From assembly GCA_052143095.1 (NCBI GenBank), contig JBKQTR010000245.1, positions 1-30,050 on the forward strand: 30,050 bases of DNA. The letters run 5' to 3'. The DNA comes from DAHUYF01 sp052143095 (lineage in GTDB: Bacteria > Pseudomonadota > Alphaproteobacteria > ATCC43930 > CGMCC-115725). Within the stretch, counting starts at the first letter, position 1. Every line of letters starts with the position of its first letter. The notes under the pieces are model-generated. The model was not told the origin of the DNA and searched no databases. It worked only from the letters and a program-made list of their open reading frames with translations. Of the stretch, positions 8,504 through 14,823 are shown piece by piece. Both the position numbers and the translations under genes were made by a program.

Positions 8504-9292
8504 TCAGCGTCCCTTCCAGTCCGGCTTGCGCTTCTCGGCAAAGGCCTTGGGGCCTTCGACGCGATCCTCGCTCTTGGCCAGCGCCGCCACCGCCGGGTAA
8601 TCCCGCTGCGCCTGATACGCCGCCGCGATGCCGCCGGCGGTGTCGAGGCTGCGGCAGACCGTTTCTTTGGACGCGCGGATCGACATCGGCGAGCATTCCA
8701 GGATCAGTCCCGCCCAGCGCTTGGCGGCGGCGAGCGCCTGGCCTTCCGCCACCACCTCGTTGACGAAGCCCAGCTCCTTGCCCTCGCGCGCGCCGACGCG
8801 CCGGCCGGTGAGGATCATGCCCATCGCCTGCTTCAGCGGGATCATGCGCGGCAGGCGGTGCAGCCCGCCGGCCAGCGCCGCCAGCCCGACGCGCGGCTCC
8901 GGCAGGGCGAAGACGGCGTTCTCGGCGGCGATGATGAGATCTGCGGCCAGCGCGATCTCGAAGCCGCCGCCCATGGCGACGCCGTTCACCGCGGCGATCA
9001 CCGGCTTCACGAGATCGAAGCGCTGGGTGAGGCCGGCAAAGCCCGAGGGCGGATGCCCCGTGGGATTGCCCGCCGCCTGGTATTTGAGATCGTTGCCGGC
9101 GGAGAACGCCTTGTCGCCGGCGCCGGTGACGATGGCGATCCAGAGCTCGGGATCGGCGGCGAAGCCGTCGAACACCTCGCCCAATTCGAAATGCGCCGGG
9201 CGATGCAGCGCGTTCATCACCTCGGGCCGGTTGAGGGTGACGATGAGCAGGCGGCCGTCGCGCTCGACGCGGCAATATTGATACTCTGCCAA
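8504..9292 (-). CDS. Enoyl-CoA hydratase/isomerase family protein
   Basis: Crotonase-fold protein of 262 residues. The two oxyanion-hole segments are visible: AFSAGNDLK (62-70) and GVAMGGGFEIALAAD (104-118), with a candidate acid/base Glu in PEPRVG (E132). The SAGNDL form and the C-terminal KAFAEKRKPDWKGR ending are typical of crotonases annotated as enoyl-CoA hydratase or carnitinyl-CoA dehydratase. It probably hydrates the enoyl-CoA produced by the acyl-CoA dehydrogenases of the same operon. First gene of the minus-strand operon. The start is TTG at 9292 with a strong GGGAGGAGAGC in front; no better ATG exists nearby. Confidence 0.9.
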   Translation of the reverse strand: MAEYQYCRVERDGRLLIVTLNRPEVMNALHRPAHFELGEVFDGFAADPELWIAIVTGAGDKAFSAGNDLKYQAAGNPTGHPPSGFAGLTQRFDLVKPVIAAVNGVAMGGGFEIALAADLIIAAENAVFALPEPRVGLAALAGGLHRLPRMIPLKQAMGMILTGRRVGAREGKELGFVNEVVAEGQALAAAKRWAGLILECSPMSIRASKETVCRSLDTAGGIAAAYQAQRDYPAVAALAKSEDRVEGPKAFAEKRKPDWKGR

Positions 9293-9380
9293 GCTCTCCT
9301 CCCTTGCCGGCCGATCAGATCGGCCTTGTTGACGCCAGTGTGCCCAACCGGCGGCCCCGGCGCAAATCCGAAGAAAGCAG

Positions 9381-9473
9381 TTGTCAGTTGTCAGTCGTCA
9401 GTTATCAGTTGTGAGTTGCGCTGATAACTGATGACTGATGACTGAAAACTAACTGATGACTGACGACTGAAAA
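9381..9473. repeat. Array of inverted heptamers (YYRTCAG / CTGAYRR class)
   Basis: Five tandem heptamers of the type TTGTCAG (9381-9415) are followed by TTGCG and then six heptamers of the type CTGATGA plus a 4-base partial CTAA (9421-9473). The two halves are inverse complements, mostly with G-U-compatible changes, so the transcript could fold into a long imperfect hairpin. The array fills the divergent gap between the hydratase operon and the AhpD-like gene. A second, shorter array of the same class lies at 11205-11246. Confidence 0.8.
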
Positions 9474-9488
9474 CCGGGGAGGGAGAGC

Positions 9489-10046
9489 ATGCGACCGACG
9501 GAGCCGCGGATTGCGCCGCTGGCGGAAGACGAGTGGACCGAGGAGCAGCGCGCGTTGCTGGCGGTGGTGACCCGCGGCCGGCCCGCGCACAATGTCTTCG
9601 CCACGCTGGTGCGCCATCCCAAGCTGTTCAAGCGCTGGACGCCGTTCGGCGGCCATCTGCTGTTCACCTCGAGCCTGCCGGCGCGCGAGCGCGAGCTGCT
9701 GATCCTGCGCGCCGCCTGGCTCACCCGCGCCGAGTATGAATGGGGCCAGCACGTCGAGATCGCCAAGCGCGCCGGGCTCGGCGAGGCCGAGATCGAGCGC
9801 GTCGCCCTCGGCCCCGATGCCGCCGGCTGGACGCAGGACGAATCGGCGCTGCTGCGCGCGGCCGACGAGCTCTGGGAGGATGCCTGCCTCAGCGACCGGA
9901 GCTGGGCGGCGCTCGGCCGCCGGCTCAGCGAGGCGCAGCTGATGGATCTGGTCTTTACCGTCGGCGCCTATGCCATGCTGGCCATGGCGCTCAACAGCTT
10001 CGGCGTCCGGCTCGATGCCGGCCTCAAAGGCTTCCCCCGGCGCTGA
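9489..10046 (+). CDS. Carboxymuconolactone decarboxylase/AhpD-like family protein
   Basis: A 185-residue all-helical protein of the CMD/AhpD superfamily. The N-terminal ...RPAHNVFATLVRHPKLFKRWTP and the central LPARERELLILRAAW followed by EYEWGQHVEIA are the family core; the Cys pair of true peroxidase-type AhpD (CxxC) is absent, and the segment reads RAAWLTRAEYEWGQH. It is therefore a CMD-like protein without the disulfide centre, function not assigned. ATG at 9489 follows GGGAGGGAGAGC. It is divergent from the acyl-CoA operon, and the heptamer array lies between them, so common regulation is possible but unproven. Confidence 0.85.
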   Translation: MRPTEPRIAPLAEDEWTEEQRALLAVVTRGRPAHNVFATLVRHPKLFKRWTPFGGHLLFTSSLPARERELLILRAAWLTRAEYEWGQHVEIAKRAGLGEAEIERVALGPDAAGWTQDESALLRAADELWEDACLSDRSWAALGRRLSEAQLMDLVFTVGAYAMLAMALNSFGVRLDAGLKGFPRR

Positions 10047-10139
10047 AAAGGCCGGTTTTCGGCCCCGGCAGAAGCGGTCGTTATCGGATGCTGCCGAATC
10101 TGCATGGCTGGCATACCGGGAATTAGGACCAATCTAGTC

Positions 10140-10168
10140 CTTGAAAACCCCAGCCTTCGGCCCCATCT
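10140..10168 (+). promoter_or_regulatory. Sigma-32-type heat-shock promoter upstream of rpoH
   Basis: CTTGAA (10140-10145), 15 bases, then CCCCATCT (10161-10168). This matches the sigma-32 consensus and the alphaproteobacterial CTTG-N17-C form. It lies about 135 bases before the rpoH ATG, suggesting self-activation. A small inverted repeat AGGAC/GTCCT (10125-10129, 10137-10141) touches the -35. The 134-base leader contains a CGGCCC/GGGCCG stem and a GGGAG ribosome site. Confidence 0.75.
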
Positions 10169-10302
10169 CTGCAAAGCCGCCCCCAGCAGGGCAGTCCTTT
10201 CCAAGTGATCCCAGCCCGCACCTGACCGCCGAACCGGCCCCGTGGGAGCCGGAAGGGCCGAGTGCCGCCGCCAGAGACCGGAGAGGTAGGGAGACCAAAG
10301 AG

Positions 10303-11193
10303 ATGAACCATAAACTCGATACCACTCTGGTCCGCTTCGTCGAGGAGGCAAAGCGGTTCCCCATGCTCAGCCCGGAGCGCGAGCAGGAGCTGACCCGCGC
10401 CTGGCGCGACCGCGAGGACCGCGAGGCGCTGAAGCAGATCGTCGGCAGCCATTTGCGCCTCGTCGTCAAGATCGCGCGCGGCTTTACCGGCTATGGCCTG
10501 CCGCTCGCCGACCTCGTCGCCGAAGGCAATGTCGGGCTGATGCAGGCGGCGGAGAAGTTCGACCCCGATCGCGGCTTCCGCTTCGCCACCTACGCGATGT
10601 GGTGGATCCGCGCCGCTATTCAAGAGTATATCCTGCACTCGTGGTCGCTGGTGAAGATGGGCACCACGGCGGCGCAGAAGAAGCTGTTCTTCAATCTGCG
10701 CCGGCTCAAGGGGCAGATGGCCGAGCTCGAGCAGGGCGACCTGTCGCCTGAGGTGGTGACCAAGATCGCGACCGAGCTCGACGTGCCCGAGACCGAGGTG
10801 ATCGAGATGAACCGGCGGCTCGCCGGCGCCGACAACTCGCTCAACGCCCTGATGGGCGGCACCGGCGCCGACAGCGACAGCGAATGGCTCGACATGCTGC
10901 CGGATGAGAGTCCGAGCCAGGAGACCATTGTCGGCGACCGCAAGGAGCTGCAGCAGCGCCGCGAGATGCTCGACGTCGCGCTCAAGAAGCTGAACCCGCG
11001 CGAGCGCGACATCATCTTCGAGCGCCGCCTCAAGGACGAGCCCTCGACGCTGGAGGAGCTGTCGCACCGCTACGCCGTCTCGCGCGAGCGCATCCGCCAG
11101 ATCGAGGTGCGCGCCTTCGAGAAGCTGCAGCGCGCCATGCGCGAGCAGACCCGCTTCACCCGCCAGGACAACCGCGCGCTGGCGGTGGCGTAG
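10303..11193 (+). CDS. rpoH: RNA polymerase heat-shock sigma factor RpoH (sigma-32)
   Basis: Sigma-70 family factor of 296 residues. Region 2 is complete (HLRLVVKIARGFTGYGLPLADLVAEGN at about 50-76, then FRFATYAMWWIRAAIQEYI at 92-110), followed by the RpoH box QKKLFFNLR (125-133), which separates RpoH from other small sigma factors. Region 4.2 holds the helix-turn-helix (LEELSHRYAVSRERIRQIE). It directs polymerase to chaperone and protease genes on heat or envelope stress. ATG 10303 has GGGAG 9 bases upstream; upstream in-frame codons from 10141 lie in the leader and promoter and are not coding. A heat-shock-type promoter precedes it, so it is probably autoregulated. Monocistronic: a hairpin follows and the next gene is convergent. 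Confidence 0.95.
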   Translation: MNHKLDTTLVRFVEEAKRFPMLSPEREQELTRAWRDREDREALKQIVGSHLRLVVKIARGFTGYGLPLADLVAEGNVGLMQAAEKFDPDRGFRFATYAMWWIRAAIQEYILHSWSLVKMGTTAAQKKLFFNLRRLKGQMAELEQGDLSPEVVTKIATELDVPETEVIEMNRRLAGADNSLNALMGGTGADSDSEWLDMLPDESPSQETIVGDRKELQQRREMLDVALKKLNPRERDIIFERRLKDEPSTLEELSHRYAVSRERIRQIEVRAFEKLQRAMREQTRFTRQDNRALAVA

Positions 11194-11204
11194 GAAGAGA
11201 AGAA

Positions 11205-11246
11205 GCTATCAGCCGTCAGCTATCAGCCTTCAGCTGATAGCTGACA
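11205..11246. repeat. Heptamer-repeat hairpin between convergent genes
   Basis: Six heptamers in phase (four of GCYNTCA type, then GCTGATA and GCTGACA) build a perfect 13-bp stem (11215-11227 with 11233-11245) and a 5-base loop. It lies 12 bases after the rpoH stop and 3 bases after the permease stop on the other strand. It could act as a bidirectional terminator or RNA end protector, though no T-run follows. Same class as 9381-9473. Confidence 0.75.
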
Positions 11247-11248
11247 GC

Positions 11249-12456
11249 TCACTTCAACATCCACACCCCGATCCCGATCGTGATCACCGTCACCGGCGCG
11301 CCGAGCTTGAAATAGCTCCAGAAGCCGAGGACGATGCCGCTTCGCTGCGCGCGCTGCGCGACGATGAGGTTGGCGACCGAGCCGAGCACAGTGAAATTAC
11401 CCGCCAGCGTCGCCGCCATGGCGAGGCTGAGCCAGGCGAGGCGAGGCGAGGCGAGGCGAGGCTCTGCACGAAGGGCTTCAGCACCAGCACCGCCGGCACG
11501 TTGCTGACCAGGTTCGACAGCACCGCCGCCACCGCCGCCATCACCGCCGGCGATCCCAGATCGAGGCGCTCGGCATAGGCCAGGACCTCCGGGCCGAGCA
11601 ACGCCTTCTCCATGCCGGCGACGACGATGAACAAGCCGCAGAACAGCAGCAGCAGCGACCAGTCGATCTCGCGATAGACCCGCTCCGGCTTGATGCGTCG
11701 CGTCAGCAGCAAGAGCGCGCCGGCGACGATCGTGACCTTGGCCGGCGGTTGTCCCAGGAAGAAGAACAACACCATGCCGGCGGTGACGGCGAGCGACTTT
11801 GCCAGCAGCACGCGGTTCCAGCGCGGCGCCGGCGGCGCGCCCTCGAGCCCGGCGCGGGTCAGGAACTCGCGGCGCCAGGCGAGTGCCACCAGCACGAAGA
11901 CGACGAGCAGCCCCGCCGCCGCCACCGGCGCCAGCGCGCGGGCGAAATCGCCATAGGCGATGTGCGAGAAGCTGCCGATCATGATGTTCTGCGGATTGCC
12001 GGTGATGGTGGCGGTGCTGCCGATGTTGGAAGCCATGGCGAGCGCGAGCAGATAGGGCAGGGGGTTGCGCCGCAGGCTGAGGGCGAGCTCGGCGACGAGC
12101 GGCGTCAGCATCAGGCAGACGGTGTCGTTGACGAGAAAGGCGGAGAGGCCGCCCGAGACGAGGATGATGCCGGCGAGCAGCCCCAGCGGATGGCGGGCGC
12201 GGCGCGCGATCCAGCCATTGGCGAGCGCGAAGAAGCCGGCAAAGCGCAGATTGGCGACGACGATCATCATGCCGAGCAGCAGCGTGATGGTGTCGAGGTC
12301 GATGGCGCGGTAGGCCTCCTCGAGGCTCAGCACGCCGCTCGCCACCATCAGGCTCGCGCCGAGCAGCGCCGCGCCGGCGCGGTCGAGCCTGAGCCCCGGT
12401 ACGCGGCCCAGGGCGATGACGACATAAGTGGCGGCAAAGATCAGCGCGGCGATCAC
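11249..12456 (-). pseudogene. SLC13/ArsB-NhaD-type permease, out of frame at a pentanucleotide repeat
   Basis: Ion-transporter-superfamily permease with about 11 membrane segments. The family signatures FLVNDTVCLMLTPLV and SNIGSTATITGNPQNIMIG and a second half with LSNLVSNVPAVLVLKP are intact. After VQSL the reading enters five tandem units (AGGCG on the plus strand, 11434-11458) and leaves frame, ending at 11290 in an unrelated Ser/Arg-rich tail. In another frame the true end is present (WLSLAMAATLAGNFTVLG ... ending GVWMLK) with its stop at 11249-11251. Removing one unit, or adding two, restores frame. GTG start at 12456 is chosen because GGAG lies 8 bases upstream and the membrane segment begins at once; the longer frame to 12576 is not membrane-like. 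Substrate unknown: related proteins move anions, arsenite or Na+/H+. Phase variation or sequencing slippage are both possible. Confidence 0.75.
11434..11461. repeat. Tandem pentanucleotide repeat (AGGCG)5 inside the permease gene
   Basis: Five complete AGGCG units (11434-11458) plus AGG lie inside the coding region. Five-base units change frame with every copy gained or lost. Four or seven copies keep the permease open to its natural stop; the five seen here do not. Confidence 0.9.
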
Positions 12457-12683
12457 GGGCGCGACTCCGGGGGCGGGCGGGCCAGCTTGCCCGCCGTCCC
12501 CTGCGTCAACAACCGGTAAAACGCGGCGGCGGCAGGCTTTTGCGGGGGAGACGCCGAAAAAAAGCCACAGTCGCATCCTTTTTAAGACGCCCCGAGGGGC
12601 GGCTCCGTCGCCGCGGGGTTTTGTGGTAGAAGCGCGAGGCCGGCAACCGCGCGCCGGGGCTTCGGCAGGACCTTGGACAGGAC

Positions 12684-14744
12684 ATGGCGGAACGAGGACG
12701 CGGCGAGTTGCGCATCGACCCCGAGGACCGTCCGACCGCCAGCGCGCCGGCAGAGCGGCGCAAGCCCACGCGCAACGGCGGCGGGAAAAAGCGGCGGTCC
12801 GGCGGCGGCTGGGGCTGGCGGCTAGCGCGCTGGGGGGTGCTGCTGGCGCTGTGGGGGCTGATCCTCGGCGGCGGCGTCATCACCTGGTTCTGGCTCACCC
12901 TGCCGCCGACCAACGATCTTACCGCCTCCGAGCGCCGGCCGAGCGTGACGCTGCTCGGCAGCGACGGCGCGCTCATCGCCACCTATGGCGATCTCTTCGG
13001 CGAGCCGCTGAAGCTTAGGGACCTGCCGGCCTATCTGCCGCAGGCGGTGATCGCCACCGAGGACCGCCGCTTCTACCACCATTGGGGCGTCGACCCGGTC
13101 GGGCTCGCCCGCGCGGTCTATGTCAATCTGCGCGCCGGCCATGTCGTGCAGGGCGGCAGCACCATCACCCAGCAGCTCGCCAAGAACCTGTTCCTGACCC
13201 CCGACCGCACGCTGCGGCGCAAGATCCAGGAGGCGATGCTGGCGCTGTGGCTCGAGCATAAATTCAGCAAGGACGAGCTGCTCGAGATCTATCTCAACCG
13301 CGTCTATCTCGGCGCCGGCACCTATGGCGTCGACGCCGCGGCGCATCGCTATTTCGACAAATCGGCGCGCCAGGTGACGCTCTACGAGGCGGCGGTGATC
13401 GCCGGCTTGCTCAAGGCGCCGACGCGCTTCAGCCCGGCGCGCGACCCGGACCAGGCGGAAAAGCGCACCGCGCAGGTGCTGGCCAACATGGTCGATGCCG
13501 GCTACCTCACCGCGGCGCAGGAGGCCGCCGCCGAGCAGCAGAAGCAGCAGCTCGCGCTCGCCGCCCGGGTGCGCCCGGGCAACCGCTATTTCGCCGATTG
13601 GATCTACGAGCTTGCCGCCGCCTTCGTCAGCGCCGACGGCCGCGACCTCATCGTCCGCACCACGCTCGACGCCCGGATGCAGGCGGCGGCGGAGGCGGCG
13701 GTGGCAGCGACGCTCGACAAGGACGGCGAGAAGGCCGCGGTCGAGCAGGCGGCACTCGTCGCCATGTCGCCGGACGGCGCGGTGCGCGCCCTGGTCGGCG
13801 GCCGCGACTATGCCGAAAGCCAGTTCAACCGCGCCACGCAAGCGCTGCGCCAGCCGGGCTCGGCCTTCAAGCCCTTCGTCTATCTCGCGGCCCTCGAGCA
13901 CGGCATGAGCCCCGACGACCGCTTCAGCGACCAGCCGATCCGCATCGGCACTTGGACGCCGCGCAATTACGAGAACAGATACCGTGGCGAGGTGACCGCG
14001 GCCGAGGCGCTGGCGGATTCGATCAACACCGTGGCGGCGCAGGTGCTGGAGCGCGCCGGCATCGACAACGTCATCGCCACCGCCCATCGCCTCGGCATCA
14101 CCAGCGAGCTCGGCCGCGATGCGAGCCTGGCGCTCGGCACCTCGGAAGTGACGCTGCTCGACCTCACCAGCGCCTATTGTGCCTTTGCGACGGGCGGCCG
14201 CGCCGCGCTGCCTTACGGAATCACCGAGATCCGCGACCGCAGCGGCGCCGTGCTCTACAAGCGCCAGGGCGATGGCGGCGGCCAGGTGATCGCGCCGGAG
14301 CTCGCCGGCGAGATGAACATGATGCTGGCCGGGGTCATCGCCCACGGAACCGGCCGCGCCGCCCAGCTCGACCGGCCGGTGGCGGGCAAGACCGGCACGA
14401 CGCAGGAGTCCCATGACGCCTGGTTCGTCGGCTACACCGCCGACCTCGTCGCCGGCGTCTGGCTGGGCAATGACGACAACGCCGCGATGAACCGCGTCAC
14501 CGGCGGCACGCTGCCGGCGCGGACCTGGCGCGCCTTCATGGCGCAGGCGGTGCAAGGCATGCCGGTGCGGCCGCTGCCGATGCCCGCGCCGACGCTGGGG
14601 ACGCAGGTCGCCTCGGCCAAATCCCATGCCGAGAGCTGGCTCGGCGGGCTGCTGCACAGCATCTTCGGCAGCGACAGCGGCAGCGCGCCGCACCCGGCGC
14701 CGGTGGAGCAGCACCCGATCTACGCGCCGCCGACGCGGTGGTGA
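12684..14744 (+). CDS. Class A penicillin-binding protein, PBP1A family
   Basis: Bifunctional peptidoglycan synthase of 686 residues. A basic cytoplasmic tail (1-48) precedes one membrane anchor (about 49-71). The glycosyltransferase 51 domain has its catalytic Glu in TEDRRFYHHWGVD (E126) and GGSTITQQLAKN (158-168). The transpeptidase domain has SAFK (S393, K396), SIN (445-447) and KTGT (569-572), so both activities look intact. It polymerises and crosslinks lipid II on the periplasmic face. Shorter than the usual 800-residue PBP1A, closer to the compact PBP1A/1C-like alphaproteobacterial forms. The ribosome site is weak (AGGAC directly before the ATG). A GC-rich 228-bp gap separates it from the divergent permease. 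The C-terminus ends in a Pro/His-rich tail. Confidence 0.93.
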   Translation: MAERGRGELRIDPEDRPTASAPAERRKPTRNGGGKKRRSGGGWGWRLARWGVLLALWGLILGGGVITWFWLTLPPTNDLTASERRPSVTLLGSDGALIATYGDLFGEPLKLRDLPAYLPQAVIATEDRRFYHHWGVDPVGLARAVYVNLRAGHVVQGGSTITQQLAKNLFLTPDRTLRRKIQEAMLALWLEHKFSKDELLEIYLNRVYLGAGTYGVDAAAHRYFDKSARQVTLYEAAVIAGLLKAPTRFSPARDPDQAEKRTAQVLANMVDAGYLTAAQEAAAEQQKQQLALAARVRPGNRYFADWIYELAAAFVSADGRDLIVRTTLDARMQAAAEAAVAATLDKDGEKAAVEQAALVAMSPDGAVRALVGGRDYAESQFNRATQALRQPGSAFKPFVYLAALEHGMSPDDRFSDQPIRIGTWTPRNYENRYRGEVTAAEALADSINTVAAQVLERAGIDNVIATAHRLGITSELGRDASLALGTSEVTLLDLTSAYCAFATGGRAALPYGITEIRDRSGAVLYKRQGDGGGQVIAPELAGEMNMMLAGVIAHGTGRAAQLDRPVAGKTGTTQESHDAWFVGYTADLVAGVWLGNDDNAAMNRVTGGTLPARTWRAFMAQAVQGMPVRPLPMPAPTLGTQVASAKSHAESWLGGLLHSIFGSDSGSAPHPAPVEQHPIYAPPTRW

Positions 14745-14823
14745 GGGCGGCGGGCCGGACGCCGCTCCCGCGCCGGGTGCCGACATGTCCCGGTCATGCG
14801 CGCTGCGCTATCATCGCCGCCCC

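Noticed and set aside
7658..9424. 588-codon plus-strand frame opposite the SDR and hydratase genes
   Set aside because: Runs antisense over two intact genes and their junction, with no recognisable motif.
9381..9473. CRISPR array
   Set aside because: Units are 7 bases, contiguous without spacers, and inverted halfway; no cas gene nearby.
10141..10302. Extended RpoH start at TTG 10141
   Set aside because: The TTG is inside the heat-shock promoter's -35; the ATG at 10303 has a proper ribosome site and the family's usual N-terminus.
12577..12683. Short GCCCC/GGGGC hairpin and AT-rich motifs before the PBP gene
   Set aside because: Loop too small and no convincing promoter or terminator layout.
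12822..14786. 654-codon minus-strand frame opposite the penicillin-binding protein
   Set aside because: Composition shadow; the plus strand carries all catalytic PBP motifs.
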